Shown: positions 17,157-26,692, counted from the first letter of the stretch. The stretch is DNA of 64,000 nt from Pusillimonas sp. TS35 (GCF_009857885.1 NZ_WWER01000006.1:186001-250000), one strand, 5' to 3'. Notes: generated by a model from the sequence alone, not told the origin. A program made the numbers and translations.

Positions 17157-18143
17157 ATGCGTATGCATGCGGCGGCCTTGCTTGTGGCCGCTACTTTCGG
17201 TTTATCGTTCTGGGGCGTGCCAGCGGCTGCGCAGCAGGCGGATCAGCAGCCTGTCCAGGCCGGGGCTGCGGAGGGCAACGGCGCTGCCACGGCGGCTCAG
17301 GCGCAGTCCGACAAAACTGCGTCCTCACATGCCGACGCCCTCAAGGGTGCTGTGGACGCCGCACAGCCGGGCGCCGCGAAGCCGGAGCAAGCTGGCGATG
17401 CGCGGGCCGCACCCGCCCAATCCGCACAGTCAGGTCAGGCTGTGCCCTCGGGCATCTCTGTACCCGAGCGCGCCGCGCCGGCACAGGCAGACAGCCAGGT
17501 GGCGTTGGACGGCGTCAAGAAAGCATTCGAGAAGCGTTTTCCAGAAGTGGACGTGGGCGGTGTCGCCGGGACGCCGTTCGCTGGCCTGTATGAAATCCGG
17601 CTGGGTAATGATCTGGTCTACGTCGACCGTGATGTCAACTACATTATGCAGGGCACACTTATCGACGCCCAGCGTCGCCTCGACCTGACGGCCGAACGGC
17701 TTGAGGCGCTGTCCAAGGTGCCTTTCGCGTCGCTGCCTTTTGAGCTTGCAGTCAAAATTGTGAAGGGCGACGGATCGCGCAAGATGGCGATTTTCGAGGA
17801 CCCGAACTGCCCCTACTGCAAGCGCCTGCACGAGACGCTGAAGGGCGTGGACAACATTACGATCTATTCTTTCATGTTCCCGATTCTGTCGCCGGATTCG
17901 ACGGAGAAGGTGCGCAATGTATGGTGCGCGAAGGATAAGGCCGGTACGTGGATGGCGTGGATGGTGGATGGCAAGGTGCCGGCCAAGGCTGAGTGCGATG
18001 CACCTATCGAGCAGATGCTGGCGCTGGGGCGCAAGCTGATGGTGCAGGGCACGCCAGCGATTTTCTTCAGTGACGGTTCGCGGATTAATGGTGCCGTGCC
18101 ACTAGAGACGCTCACCAAGAAGCTGGATGCGCAGAAGGGTTGA
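17157..18143 (+). CDS. dsbC: DsbC-type periplasmic disulfide isomerase with long N-terminal linker
   Basis: A 328-residue secreted thiol-disulfide isomerase. Residues 1-26 are a signal peptide ending PAAAQQ. The DsbC dimerisation domain (about 114-175) contains GTPFAGLYEIRLGNDLVYVD. The thioredoxin domain has the redox motif CPYC at 218-221 and TPAIFFSDG as the cis-proline loop; two further Cys (in VWCAK and AECDA) form the expected structural pair. Residues ~27-113 are an Ala/Gln/Pro-rich linker not found in typical ~235-residue DsbC. AAAGGAG 6 bases upstream fixes the ATG at 17157. Confidence 0.92.
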   Translation: MRMHAAALLVAATFGLSFWGVPAAAQQADQQPVQAGAAEGNGAATAAQAQSDKTASSHADALKGAVDAAQPGAAKPEQAGDARAAPAQSAQSGQAVPSGISVPERAAPAQADSQVALDGVKKAFEKRFPEVDVGGVAGTPFAGLYEIRLGNDLVYVDRDVNYIMQGTLIDAQRRLDLTAERLEALSKVPFASLPFELAVKIVKGDGSRKMAIFEDPNCPYCKRLHETLKGVDNITIYSFMFPILSPDSTEKVRNVWCAKDKAGTWMAWMVDGKVPAKAECDAPIEQMLALGRKLMVQGTPAIFFSDGSRINGAVPLETLTKKLDAQKG

Positions 18144-18197
18144 ACTGCGGTTTATGTTGTAGACGCGGGGCTGGCTAGCCCCGCGCAGCATTCCGTG

Positions 18198-18253
18198 TGA
18201 CGGGAGCCCCTATGGGGCGAGCGATCGAAGCAACCAGCTTGCCTCACCACGGC
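18198..18253 (-). repeat. Intergenic repeat, copy shared with 57.3 kb
   Basis: Read on the minus strand this 56-bp stretch matches 57328-57383 at 48 of 56 positions, including an uninterrupted GCTTCGATCGCTCGCCCC core followed by a short CCCC/GGGG hairpin and TCCCGTCA. It lies between dsbC and mutY, which are convergent. GGAATGCTG just beyond it also recurs at the 57-kb locus. Confidence 0.8.
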
Positions 18254-18260
18254 CTTCGGC

Positions 18261-18299
18261 TAAAAAACCCAAACTACCGTCAAGCCATGCCTTGACGGT
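18261..18299 (-). terminator. Rho-independent terminator after mutY
   Basis: ACCGTCAAG and CTTGACGGT (18276-18299) form a perfect 9-bp stem with a 6-base loop. On the minus strand the stem is followed after nine bases by TTTTTT (18267-18262). It touches the mutY stop codon. Confidence 0.7.
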
Positions 18300-19444
18300 C
18301 AGATTAATGACTGTGGCGGAAACAGGCCATCGAGCAGTTTGCGCACCGGCGCGGGCAAGGCGACCTCGGGGAGCTGGGCAATCGGGATCCACGATTGGCG
18401 GATACCGGGTGACATCACCATCAACGGCGCATCGCTGTGCAGATACCAGGGCTCGATATGCAGCCGGAAGTGTGTGAACACGTGCGTAAACGCCGCCATG
18501 CGGCAAGGCTGATCGTGCTCGAAGCCGAGCAGCGCGCAGTCTGCCTGCAGGGCCGGAGCGTCGTCATAGCGCGGCAGGCTCCATAGGCCGCCCCAGATGC
18601 CAGGCGAGCGCTGCTGCTCCAGCAGGATGCGGCCCTGGTGGTTCAGCACCAGCATCGCACAGGTGCGCTCGGGCACGGCCTTTCTCTCGCGCGGCGTGGG
18701 GAGCTCGTGCTGCCGGTTGTGCAGGCGAGCGTGGCAGCCCACCTGCAGTGGACAGGCATCGCAGCAGGGCCGCGAGCGCGTGCAGCGCTGTGCGCCCAGG
18801 TCCATCAAGCCTTGCGTGTAGGCAGTCATGTCCAGCGTGGCGGGAGCCGCCGCGACCATTTCCTCGGCCAGCGCCCACAGGCGGTTTTCTACCGCGCGTT
18901 CATTGGTTTGACCCTCGACGCCGAAACACCGTGCGAACACGCGCCTTACGTTGCCGTCCATGATGGGGCTGCGTTCGCCGTAGGCGAATGCAGCAATGGC
19001 GGCGGCGGTGGAGCGGCCTATACCTGGCAGTGTGGCGATTTGCGCAGCCGTGGGCGGAAACTTGCCGCCCCATTCGGCGCAGACGACCTGCGCGCAGCGG
19101 TGCAGATTGCGGGCGCGGGCATAGTAGCCCAAGCCCGCCCAGTATGGCATCACATCTTCCTGGGCGGCGGCCGCCAGCGACTGCACATCTGGAAAACGCT
19201 GCAGAAAGCGCTCGTAGTAGCCGATGACGGTCGCCACCTGTGTCTGCTGCAGCATGATCTCGGACAGCCAGATGCGGTATGGGTCGCGCGTATGCTGCCA
19301 GGGCAGGCTGTTGCGCCCGTGCGCCTTTTGCCACGCCGTGACCGCATGTGCGAACCGCATTGGCGCGCCGTCGAAAACAGGGGCGGTGGTGCGGCTGTTG
19401 TCAGCGCCTGTCGCCTGGGCGGGCGTGCTATCCATCACATCCAT
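18299..19444 (-). CDS. mutY: A/G-specific adenine DNA glycosylase
   Basis: A ~381-residue base-excision repair enzyme that removes adenine mispaired with 8-oxoguanine. Visible: NSLPWQHTRDPYRIWLSEIMLQQTQV (substrate pocket), LPGIGRSTAAAIAAFAYG (helix-hairpin-helix), the catalytic Asp in IMDGN, and the 4Fe-4S cluster C-X6-C-X2-C-X5-C (CTRSRPCCDACPLQVGC). The C-terminal NUDIX-like domain includes WGGLWSLP. The start is uncertain: ATG at 19444, 19435 or 19360 are all possible and none has a good ribosome-binding site; the frame is open to 19648, overlapping ftsX. It follows ftsX on the minus strand. Confidence 0.9.
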   Translation of the reverse strand: MDVMDSTPAQATGADNSRTTAPVFDGAPMRFAHAVTAWQKAHGRNSLPWQHTRDPYRIWLSEIMLQQTQVATVIGYYERFLQRFPDVQSLAAAAQEDVMPYWAGLGYYARARNLHRCAQVVCAEWGGKFPPTAAQIATLPGIGRSTAAAIAAFAYGERSPIMDGNVRRVFARCFGVEGQTNERAVENRLWALAEEMVAAAPATLDMTAYTQGLMDLGAQRCTRSRPCCDACPLQVGCHARLHNRQHELPTPRERKAVPERTCAMLVLNHQGRILLEQQRSPGIWGGLWSLPRYDDAPALQADCALLGFEHDQPCRMAAFTHVFTHFRLHIEPWYLHSDAPLMVMSPGIRQSWIPIAQLPEVALPAPVRKLLDGLFPPQSLI

Positions 19445-19526
19445 AAACAGAGGCAAAGAAAAAGGTGTGCCGGGCACTTGCCCGGCGTACGACCGGAAGA
19501 GCATATCCATTGCATCCAGTGCGCAA

Positions 19527-20435
19527 TCAGAAGCGAGTGGTGCGATTGACTGACCAGCGCGCCGACAGCGCGCCCAGGATGGCCACCAGAATCGTGGCCA
19601 GCAATAGGCTGGCGGGATCGGGTAGGCGCACCGCGAACTCGGCGCCATAGCTGCTGGCCAACCGGGCCAGCGCCGTGTTCAGCGGCGCCAGCGCCAACGC
19701 AGCCAGCCCAATGGCAATAAGGCTCGCGATTATGCCACTGATGGCGCCCAGGTAGAGAAAAGGCCGGCGCACGAAGGATTCGGTTGCGCCCACCAGGCGC
19801 GCCACGCCGATCTCTTCGCGTTGGGTAAGCGCCTGCAGGCGCACGGTATTGAACACGGTGGCCAGCACCATGAGGGCGACAGCCCCGGCCAGCAAAGCCA
19901 GCCCGATGCGGGCAAAGCCCAGCAGCGCCTCTAGACGGCGCACCCAGTCGCTGTCCAGTTGCACCGCATCGACGTTGTCCAACTTGCGCCATTGCTGGGC
20001 GAGCTCGGCCGCCACCCCTGACGAGTCAGCGGTGTCGGCCAGCGTGACGACGACCGCGTCCGGCAAAGGGTTGCCGGGCAGCACCGCCAGGGCATCCCGC
20101 CATGCGGGGTTGTCCTTGAGCCTGCCCAACGCCTGCGCGCGCGTGACTACGCGGGCACTGCCCACCACGCTGGCATGATCGGTGCGCAATTGGGCGGCAA
20201 GCTTATCAGCCTGGCTGGCGGGTGCCTGTGGATCCAGGAACAGCGTGATCTCGGGATTGACCGGGATGGCGCGCGCCAGCGGCTCGACGGAAATGAGCAC
20301 TGACGCCGCCAGGATAGGGATGGCCAGCGCCAAGCTGATGACCATGATATTGGACAACGATGAGAACGGCTGCGCCAGAAGCCGGCGCAGTGCCACCCGG
20401 ATCGCGTATCGATGCTGCCTTACCCAGCGCTTCAT
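19527..20435 (-). CDS. ftsX: Cell division ABC transporter permease FtsX
   Basis: A 302-residue integral membrane protein that, with FtsE, couples ATP hydrolysis in the divisome to activation of septal murein hydrolases. It has a cytoplasmic Arg-rich N-terminus, a first membrane segment near residues 25-47, a periplasmic domain (about 50-170) with the DPQAPASQADKLAAQL region, then three membrane segments near 175-200, 222-245 and 272-292. Its ATG overlaps the ftsE stop by four bases. Length is typical. Confidence 0.93.
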   Translation of the reverse strand: MKRWVRQHRYAIRVALRRLLAQPFSSLSNIMVISLALAIPILAASVLISVEPLARAIPVNPEITLFLDPQAPASQADKLAAQLRTDHASVVGSARVVTRAQALGRLKDNPAWRDALAVLPGNPLPDAVVVTLADTADSSGVAAELAQQWRKLDNVDAVQLDSDWVRRLEALLGFARIGLALLAGAVALMVLATVFNTVRLQALTQREEIGVARLVGATESFVRRPFLYLGAISGIIASLIAIGLAALALAPLNTALARLASSYGAEFAVRLPDPASLLLATILVAILGALSARWSVNRTTRF

Positions 20436-21100
20436 GCGACCCCCTTGATGTCCGAGAATCGCCCCGCATCGATATGCAGCGTGCGCGAAGCGTAGTTGGT
20501 CATGAGCTCGGTGTCGTGCGAAGCGATCAGCGTGGTGACGCCCACGCGGTTGAAATCGCGGAATACTTCCATGATGCGTCGGCCTGTTTCATGGTCGAGA
20601 TTGGCTGTGGGCTCGTCGGCAATCAGGATGGCGGGACGATTGACAATGGCACGAGCGATGGCCAGGCGCTGCTGCTCGCCGCCGGACAGCTCGACCGGGG
20701 TGAGGTCTTCTTTGCCTGCCAGGCCGACTTTTTCCATGGCTGCCCGTACACGGGTGACTGCCTGGCCGGCGCCCAGCCCGATGACATCGAGCGGCAGCAT
20801 GACGTTGTCGAGCGCGCTGCGATCATACAGCAGGTGGGTATCCTGCAGGATCACACCCACCGCGCGACGCAGGTAGGGCCGCGCCCGCTGCGGCATGCGA
20901 TCGATGCGGTTGCCGTTGACGTGCACCGAACCGCGGCTGGGCGGCTCCAGGCCACTGATCAATTTGAGCAGCGTGGATTTGCCCGCACCCGATGGGCCCG
21001 ATACGAACACGAACTCGCCGGGCTCGATGCGGAAGTTGAGATCGGCCAGGATATTGCGCCCGCGTCCGTATGATTTGAAAACGTGCTGGAATTCGATCAT
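20432..21100 (-). CDS. ftsE: Cell division ATP-binding protein FtsE
   Basis: A 222-residue ABC ATPase. Walker A GPSGAGKST is near residues 35-43, the Q-loop in AVGVILQDTHLL near 85, signature LSGGEQQRLAIARA near 137 and Walker B ILIADEPTANLD near 156. It pairs with FtsX directly downstream (ATGA overlap). The VFKSYGRGRNIL N-terminus is typical of FtsE rather than of other ABC ATPases. Confidence 0.95.
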   Translation of the reverse strand: MIEFQHVFKSYGRGRNILADLNFRIEPGEFVFVSGPSGAGKSTLLKLISGLEPPSRGSVHVNGNRIDRMPQRARPYLRRAVGVILQDTHLLYDRSALDNVMLPLDVIGLGAGQAVTRVRAAMEKVGLAGKEDLTPVELSGGEQQRLAIARAIVNRPAILIADEPTANLDHETGRRIMEVFRDFNRVGVTTLIASHDTELMTNYASRTLHIDAGRFSDIKGVA

Positions 21101-21286
21101 GGTTCGAAAAAGATTAAGCCGTAATCATAAACGGCCCGCAAGGGATATCCCTCATGTTTTTGGCCTTGGGCTGCGGCTACGATGAAAATTGTTACGACAG
21201 GGGCTCCGGCGACGGCACTATACGCCCATCGCTGGCGCACAAAGTTCGATTCCGGACATCATACTTAGTCAGCACAGGAACTCCAT

Positions 21287-22303
21287 ATGAAACTAATAAA
21301 AGTTGCAGCATTGGGCGCATCCTTGTTATTTCTGGCGGGTGCCGCGCATGCGGGTGAAACATTTGATGCGGTCAAGAAGAAAGGTTTTGTGCAGTGTGGT
21401 GTGCACACGGGCCTGCCAGGGTTTTCCATTGCCGACAGCAAGGGGCAATGGGCAGGCATCGACGTGGATGTGTGCCGGGGTATCGCCGCCATGGTGTTCG
21501 GCGACGCCACCAAGCACAAAATGACACCGGTTACCACGCAGCAGCGCTTTACCGCCCTGCAGTCTGGCGAGATCGATGTGCTGACGCGCAACACCACGGC
21601 CACCATGACGCGTGGTACGACGCTGGGCCTGATGAGCACCAACATCAATTACTACGACAGCCAAGGCGTGATGGTGCCCAAGTCGCTGGGCGTCAAGAGT
21701 GCCAAAGAACTGGGCGGCGCGGCCATCTGCGTGCAGCCAGGCACGACGACGGAGTTGAACCTTGCCGACTGGTTCCGTACCAACAAGCTCGAGTTCAAGC
21801 CAGTGGTGATCAACAGCCCTGACGAAGCCATGCGTTCATACGCCGCAGGCCGTTGCGACGCCTACACCACCGACAAATCCGGCTTGGCAACCATCCGCAC
21901 CACGCTCGCCAACCCCGACGATCACGTCATTCTGCCCGAAGACTTCTCCAAAGAACCGCTGGGCCCGATGGTGCGCCAGGGCGACGACCCGTGGTTCATG
22001 GTGGTGCGCTGGGTGCTCAACACTATGCTCGAGGCTGAAGAGTACGGCATCACCTCCAAGAACGTCGATGAAATGCTCAAGAGCCCCAACCCCAACGTGC
22101 AACGCATCCTGGGCGTGACAGGCGAGATGGGCAAAGGCTTGGGCCTGGACAAGAAATGGGGCTATAACCTCATCAAACAGGTGGGCAACTACGGTGAATC
22201 GTTCGCCCGCAACCTTGGCCCCAACTCGCCCATGAAGCTAGAACGCGGTCTGAACGCTCAGTGGCGTGATGGCGGGCTGATGTACGGTTGGCCGGTACGC
22301 TGA
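21287..22303 (+). CDS. aapJ: General amino-acid ABC transporter, periplasmic binding protein
   Basis: A 338-residue periplasmic solute-binding protein of the AapJ/BztA group, which delivers a broad range of L-amino acids to the inner-membrane complex. Residues 1-22 form a Sec signal ending AAHAGE. The family segments VQCGVHTGLPGFS, GQWAGIDVDVCRGIAAMVFGD, TTQQRFTALQSGEIDVLTRNTT and ICVQPGTTTELNLADWF are present, and the C-terminus ends with the family's GGLMYGWPVR-like sequence. First of four genes in transport order; the spacer to ftsE is 186 bp and divergent. Confidence 0.92.
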   Translation: MKLIKVAALGASLLFLAGAAHAGETFDAVKKKGFVQCGVHTGLPGFSIADSKGQWAGIDVDVCRGIAAMVFGDATKHKMTPVTTQQRFTALQSGEIDVLTRNTTATMTRGTTLGLMSTNINYYDSQGVMVPKSLGVKSAKELGGAAICVQPGTTTELNLADWFRTNKLEFKPVVINSPDEAMRSYAAGRCDAYTTDKSGLATIRTTLANPDDHVILPEDFSKEPLGPMVRQGDDPWFMVVRWVLNTMLEAEEYGITSKNVDEMLKSPNPNVQRILGVTGEMGKGLGLDKKWGYNLIKQVGNYGESFARNLGPNSPMKLERGLNAQWRDGGLMYGWPVR

Positions 22304-22401
22304 CCTCAATACGTGCCTGCAGTGCGCCCGCCGCCGGCTCCCCGCCCGGCGCGGGGGCCTGCGCGGGCGCGTGACGCTTATCCGGCCAGTTGGTGGTATC
22401 T

Positions 22402-23583
22402 ATGGCAAACAGACTTCCCCAGGCGCGTCCCAAGCGGCAGCTTTCCTGGAACGACCCTGGCGTACGCGCTTTTATATACCAAGTGCTGGTTCTCGGCATT
22501 GTGGGTTTCATCGTCTGGTATCTGGTTTCCAACACGCTGCACAATCTACAGATACGCAACATCTCGACCGGCTTCGCTTTCCTTGACCGCGAAGCCGGCT
22601 TTGCGATTGGCGAAAGCGTGATTGAGTATTCGCCGGCCGACACCTATGGGCGAGCAATCTGGGTGGGTATTCTCAACACCCTGCGGGTATCGATCATCGG
22701 CATCGTCGCCGCCACGCTTTTCGGCACGCTGCTGGGCATTGCCAGGCTGTCCAAAAACTGGCTTATCTCCAGTGTCGCCACCGTCTATATCGAGGTGATG
22801 CGCAACATACCCCTGCTGCTGCAGTTGTTCTTCTGGTATGCCGTCATCACCGAAATCATGCCCAGCCCCAGGCAGGCGCTGCATCCCCTGCCGGGTGTAT
22901 TCATTTCCAACCGCGGGCTAAAGCTGCCGACACTGGCCGGAGATGGGGTCGACTGGATACTGGGCGGGCTGTTGCTGGCTATCGTGGCGATTGTGCTGTT
23001 GGCCCATTGGGGCAAAAAACGTCAGGAAGCCACCGGAAAGATTTTTCCGCTCGGCCGGACAGGCGCGGCAATGATTGTGCTGTTTCCTGTGGCGGGCTGG
23101 CTGCTGGGCGGTGCGCCCATCGAACTGAACATGCCCGAACTCACGGGGTTCAACTTCAGCGGCGGGCTGTCGTTGTCGCCCGAATTCGCCGCCTTGCTGG
23201 CCGGGCTGGTCATTTATACGTCTGCCTTCGTGGCCGAGGTGGTGCGTTCGGGTATCCAGGCGGTCAACAAAGGCCAATGGGAGGCTGCCGACGCGCTCGG
23301 GCTGCGGCCTGCCCGTGTACTGCGGTTGGTCATTCTGCCTCAGGCACTGCGGGTGATCGTGCCGCCCATGACCAGTCAGTATCTCAACCTCACCAAGAAC
23401 AGCTCTCTGGCGGTGGCCATCGGCTACCCTGATGTGGTGTCCGTGGTCAACACGACGCTCAACCAGACGGGCCAGGCAATCGAGGGCATCCTGATCATCA
23501 TGGCCGCCTACCTCACGGTAAGTCTGTCGATCTCTGTATTCATGAACTGGTATAACAAGCGCATCGCGCTGGTGGAGCGATGA
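22402..23583 (+). CDS. aapQ: General amino-acid ABC transporter permease 1
   Basis: A 393-residue polytopic inner-membrane permease of the AapQ/BztB type, longer than simple HisM/Q permeases because of an insertion (about residues 150-250) between membrane segments. The EAA loop typical of permeases is visible in QWEAADALGLRPARVLRLVILPQALRVIVPP, where it contacts the ATPase. The start is set at ATG 22402 (MANRLPQARPKRQLSW); an ATG-like start at 22390 is possible. Its stop overlaps the start of the second permease. Confidence 0.92.
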   Translation: MANRLPQARPKRQLSWNDPGVRAFIYQVLVLGIVGFIVWYLVSNTLHNLQIRNISTGFAFLDREAGFAIGESVIEYSPADTYGRAIWVGILNTLRVSIIGIVAATLFGTLLGIARLSKNWLISSVATVYIEVMRNIPLLLQLFFWYAVITEIMPSPRQALHPLPGVFISNRGLKLPTLAGDGVDWILGGLLLAIVAIVLLAHWGKKRQEATGKIFPLGRTGAAMIVLFPVAGWLLGGAPIELNMPELTGFNFSGGLSLSPEFAALLAGLVIYTSAFVAEVVRSGIQAVNKGQWEAADALGLRPARVLRLVILPQALRVIVPPMTSQYLNLTKNSSLAVAIGYPDVVSVVNTTLNQTGQAIEGILIIMAAYLTVSLSISVFMNWYNKRIALVER

Positions 23584-24680
23584 TGGCCGATCCGCTTACC
23601 GCTGTTGCGCCGGACGGCCCGCCGCCGAGCCGCGAAACGCTGCTGGGCAAACTGCGCAGCGGCCTGTTCTCGTCGCCGCTCAGTGCCGTGCTCACCATTC
23701 TGATCGTATGGCTGCTGGCGATGGGCATACCCGCGCTCATCGACTGGCTGTTCATCAAACCCGATTTCGGTGCCACAACGTCGCAAGCATGCCGTGCCGC
23801 TGGCGGCGCCTGCTGGGCCTTCATTGCCGAAAAGCACCGCCTCATTCTTTTCGGCGTCTACCCTTACGACGAGCAATGGCGGCCGCTCGTGGCCAGTATT
23901 ATTCTGGTGGCGATTGTGGCCTGCAGCTGCATGCGGCGCTTTTGGCGCCCTTGGCTCGCTGCGTTGTGGCTGCTGGCGCTGGCAGCGGTGGCCGTTCTGA
24001 TGTGGGGCGGGGTGTTCGGCCTGCGCTACGTTGAGAACGAACGATGGGGCGGGTTGCCGCTCACACTCATTCTGTCCACATTCGGCATCGGCTTTGCTTT
24101 TCCCTTCGGGCTGCTGCTGGCGCTCGGGCGGCGTTCCGACATGCCGGCAGTCAAGGCCATCTGCGTGGTGTATATCGAGCTGATTCGAGGCGTGCCGTTG
24201 ATCAGCCTGCTGTTCATGTCATCGGTGATGCTGCCCTTGTTTCTGCCCGAGGGCTTCAGCATCGACAAACTGCTTCGCGCGCAGATCGCAATCATCCTGT
24301 TCGCGGCTGCATATATTGCGGAAACCGTGCGCGGCGGGCTGCAGTCCATCCCCAAAGGGCAGTACGAAGGCGCCGACTCGTTGGGCCTGAGCTACTGGCA
24401 ACAGATGCGCAAGATCATATTGCCGCAGGCGCTCAAGGTGGTGATTCCGCCGCTGGTGGGTATTTTCATTTCACTGTTCAAGGACACGTCGCTGGTTGTC
24501 ATTATCGGGATTTTCGACCTGACGCTTGCGGCCAAGACGGCGGTGTCCGATGCGGCCTGGCGCGGCTACAGCACCGAAGCCTACTTGTTCATCGGTGTCA
24601 TCTACTTTGTTTTCTGCTATTCCATTTCTCGCTACAGCCGGCATCTCGAACGCCAGCTGAAGACGGGGTATGAGCGTTGA
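23580..24680 (+). CDS. aapM: General amino-acid ABC transporter permease 2
   Basis: A 366-residue permease of the AapM/BztC type with about eight hydrophobic segments and a Cys-containing periplasmic loop (TSQACRAAGGACWAFI). The EAA loop is QYEGADSLGLSYWQQMRKIILPQALKVVIPPL. It starts at overlapping ATGATG codons (23580 or 23583) on the stop codon of the first permease, implying translational coupling. The two permeases form the membrane channel of the AapJQMP importer. Confidence 0.92.
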   Translation: MMADPLTAVAPDGPPPSRETLLGKLRSGLFSSPLSAVLTILIVWLLAMGIPALIDWLFIKPDFGATTSQACRAAGGACWAFIAEKHRLILFGVYPYDEQWRPLVASIILVAIVACSCMRRFWRPWLAALWLLALAAVAVLMWGGVFGLRYVENERWGGLPLTLILSTFGIGFAFPFGLLLALGRRSDMPAVKAICVVYIELIRGVPLISLLFMSSVMLPLFLPEGFSIDKLLRAQIAIILFAAAYIAETVRGGLQSIPKGQYEGADSLGLSYWQQMRKIILPQALKVVIPPLVGIFISLFKDTSLVVIIGIFDLTLAAKTAVSDAAWRGYSTEAYLFIGVIYFVFCYSISRYSRHLERQLKTGYER

Positions 24681-24707
24681 CCGCCAGTCATGGCAAGGAG
24701 TACTCGC

Positions 24708-25448
24708 ATGGCCGATGCCATTATCCGCATGCAGCATGTCAATAAGTGGTACGGGCAATTCCATGTGCTGCGCGACATCAATCTTGATGTGGCGCGCGGA
24801 GAGCGCATCGTGATCTGTGGGCCGTCGGGGTCGGGCAAATCCACCCTGATTCGCTGCATCAACCGGCTCGAAGAGCACCAGCAGGGCGAGATCTTTGTCG
24901 ATGGCACTGAGCTTACCAACAATCTCAAGCAGATCGAAGCCATCCGTCGCGACGTGGGGATGGTGTTCCAGCACTTCAACTTGTTTCCGCACCTCACCGT
25001 GCTTGAAAACCTCACCTTGGGCCCGATGTGGGTGCTCAAGTTGCCCAAGGCGCAGGCCGAGGCCGCGGCTATGAAGTATCTGGAGCGGGTCCGTATTCCA
25101 GACCAGGCCGCCAAGTATCCGGGCCAGTTGTCCGGCGGACAGCAGCAACGCGTAGCCATTGCACGTTCGCTGTGCATGAGCCCCAAGATCATGTTGTTCG
25201 ACGAGCCAACCTCCGCGCTCGATCCCGAGATGGTAAAGGAGGTGCTGGACGTGATGGTGGGCCTGGCCGAGGAAAGCGGCATGACTATGCTGTGCGTCAC
25301 GCACGAAATGGGGTTTGCGCGCAAAGTGGCCGACCGAGTCATTTTCATGGACCAGGGCGAAATCATTGAGCAGAACACGCCCGACGAATTCTTCGACCAC
25401 CCGCAAAACGAGCGTACTCGCTTGTTCCTCAGCCAGATTCTGCACTGA
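24708..25448 (+). CDS. aapP: General amino-acid ABC transporter ATP-binding protein
   Basis: A 246-residue polar amino-acid-type ABC ATPase. Walker [10 protein letters not shown] is at residues 38-46, the Q-loop [17 protein letters not shown] near 85, signature [15 protein letters not shown] near 140, Walker [16 protein letters not shown] near 161 and the switch His in [14 protein letters not shown]. The upstream ATG at 24690 is rejected because AAGGAGT lies correctly spaced before 24708. It is the last gene of the transporter set. Confidence 0.94.
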   Translation: MADAIIRMQHVNKWYGQFHVLRDINLDVARGERIVICGPSGSGKSTLIRCINRLEEHQQGEIFVDGTELTNNLKQIEAIRRDVGMVFQHFNLFPHLTVLENLTLGPMWVLKLPKAQAEAAAMKYLERVRIPDQAAKYPGQLSGGQQQRVAIARSLCMSPKIMLFDEPTSALDPEMVKEVLDVMVGLAEESGMTMLCVTHEMGFARKVADRVIFMDQGEIIEQNTPDEFFDHPQNERTRLFLSQILH

Positions 25449-25631
25449 GTGACTGTATGGCGATGCCGCTGTGGTGCAGCTGCTATGCCTGCAAACCCAT
25501 AGGTGGCGGGCGTGTGCAAAAAACAGCATGGGCTCGTAGCGCGTGTTGACGCTGGCGTGGTTTGTGCCCCAGGTTGGATTTGGTGTAGCGTTATACCTTT
25601 GCAATTTTCAATTACATACAAGGCATTACAT

Positions 25632-26633
25632 ATGTTTTCCCGTTTGAAGCCCTTTGCCGTGGCGGCCATCATGACGGCCGCTGTACTTGCCCCTTCACTG
25701 TCGTCTGCGCAAAATGACGCGGCCAGCTACCCGTCCAAACCGATACAGTTCATCGTGCCTTATGCCGCAGGCGGCCCGCTGGACGGTATGGCGCGGTTGC
25801 TGGCCGAAAAGGTCAAGGCAGATCTGGGCACCGTCATTGTGGAAAACAAACCCGGCGCGGGTGGCAATATCGGCGCCGCCTACGTGGCCAAAACTGCGCC
25901 CGACGGCTACACGCTCATGATGGGGGCTGTCGCTATCAACGCGATCAACCCCTGGCTCTACGAGAAGCCGGGCTTTGATCCTGTCAAAAGCTTCGCGCCC
26001 GTGGCGTTGGTGGCATCGGTGCCCAACGTGCTGATCGTGAATAAAGAGTTCGCGGCAAAGAATGGCATCGATAGCGTCAAAGCGCTGATTGATTATGCCG
26101 GCAAGCACAAGGGCGAACTGAACTTTGCGTCGGGCGGAAACGGCAGCGCGGGCCATTTGGCGGGTGAACTGCTGAACCGCCGCGCCGGCATCAGCACGGT
26201 GCACGTCCCCTACGCGGGCGCGGCGCCAGCCAAGTTAGCGCTGCTGGCCGGGCAGGTCAGTTTTATGTTCGACAACCTTGCATCGGCGTCGGGCCTGATC
26301 AAGGATGGCAAGGTGCTGGCGCTGGCTGTCACCACCAAAGAGCGTTCGTCTATCTACCCCGACCTGCCCACTATGGAGCAGGCAGGCGTGCAGAAGTTCG
26401 ATTTGGGTACCTGGTTCGGCGTGTTCGCCACGGGTGGCACCCCGCCCGCTATCATCGCCAAACTGAATGCTGCCTATGTCAAGGCGCTGAAAGATGCCGA
26501 CGTGCGCAAGAACCTGCTGACGATGGGCTCCACCGCCGAGCCGGGCACGCCTGAACAGTTGGCCGAACTGGTGAAGGACGACTTGGCCAAATACAAGGAA
26601 ATCGTGGAGGTGTCGGGCGCGAAGCTGTATTGA
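25632..26633 (+). CDS. Bug-family tripartite tricarboxylate transporter substrate-binding protein
   Basis: A 333-residue periplasmic binding protein of the Bug (TctC) family, hugely expanded in Bordetella and relatives. A signal peptide (about 1-26, ending LSSAQN) precedes the hallmark YPSKPIQFIVPYAAGGPLDGMARLLA, the ENKPGAGGNIGAAYVAKTAPDGYTLMMG loop and the VHVPYAGAAPAKLALLAGQVSFMFDNL segment that together form the carboxylate-binding site. Orphan: no TctA/TctB membrane genes lie nearby, so its ligand and partner are unknown. A strong terminator follows. Confidence 0.92.
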   Translation: MFSRLKPFAVAAIMTAAVLAPSLSSAQNDAASYPSKPIQFIVPYAAGGPLDGMARLLAEKVKADLGTVIVENKPGAGGNIGAAYVAKTAPDGYTLMMGAVAINAINPWLYEKPGFDPVKSFAPVALVASVPNVLIVNKEFAAKNGIDSVKALIDYAGKHKGELNFASGGNGSAGHLAGELLNRRAGISTVHVPYAGAAPAKLALLAGQVSFMFDNLASASGLIKDGKVLALAVTTKERSSIYPDLPTMEQAGVQKFDLGTWFGVFATGGTPPAIIAKLNAAYVKALKDADVRKNLLTMGSTAEPGTPEQLAELVKDDLAKYKEIVEVSGAKLY

Positions 26634-26659
26634 TGGCGGCTGACCGATGATTTTCGCGA

Positions 26660-26692
26660 TGGGGTGGCGCGTGCGGCACCCCATTTTTTTTT
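26660..26692 (+). terminator. Rho-independent terminator after the Bug gene
   Basis: TGGGGTG pairs with CACCCCA around a 10-base loop and is followed by nine T. Confidence 0.88.

Noticed and set aside
24471-25604. 377-codon minus-strand frame opposite the ABC transporter ATPase
   Set aside because: Shadow frame; the ATPase motifs are all on the plus strand.
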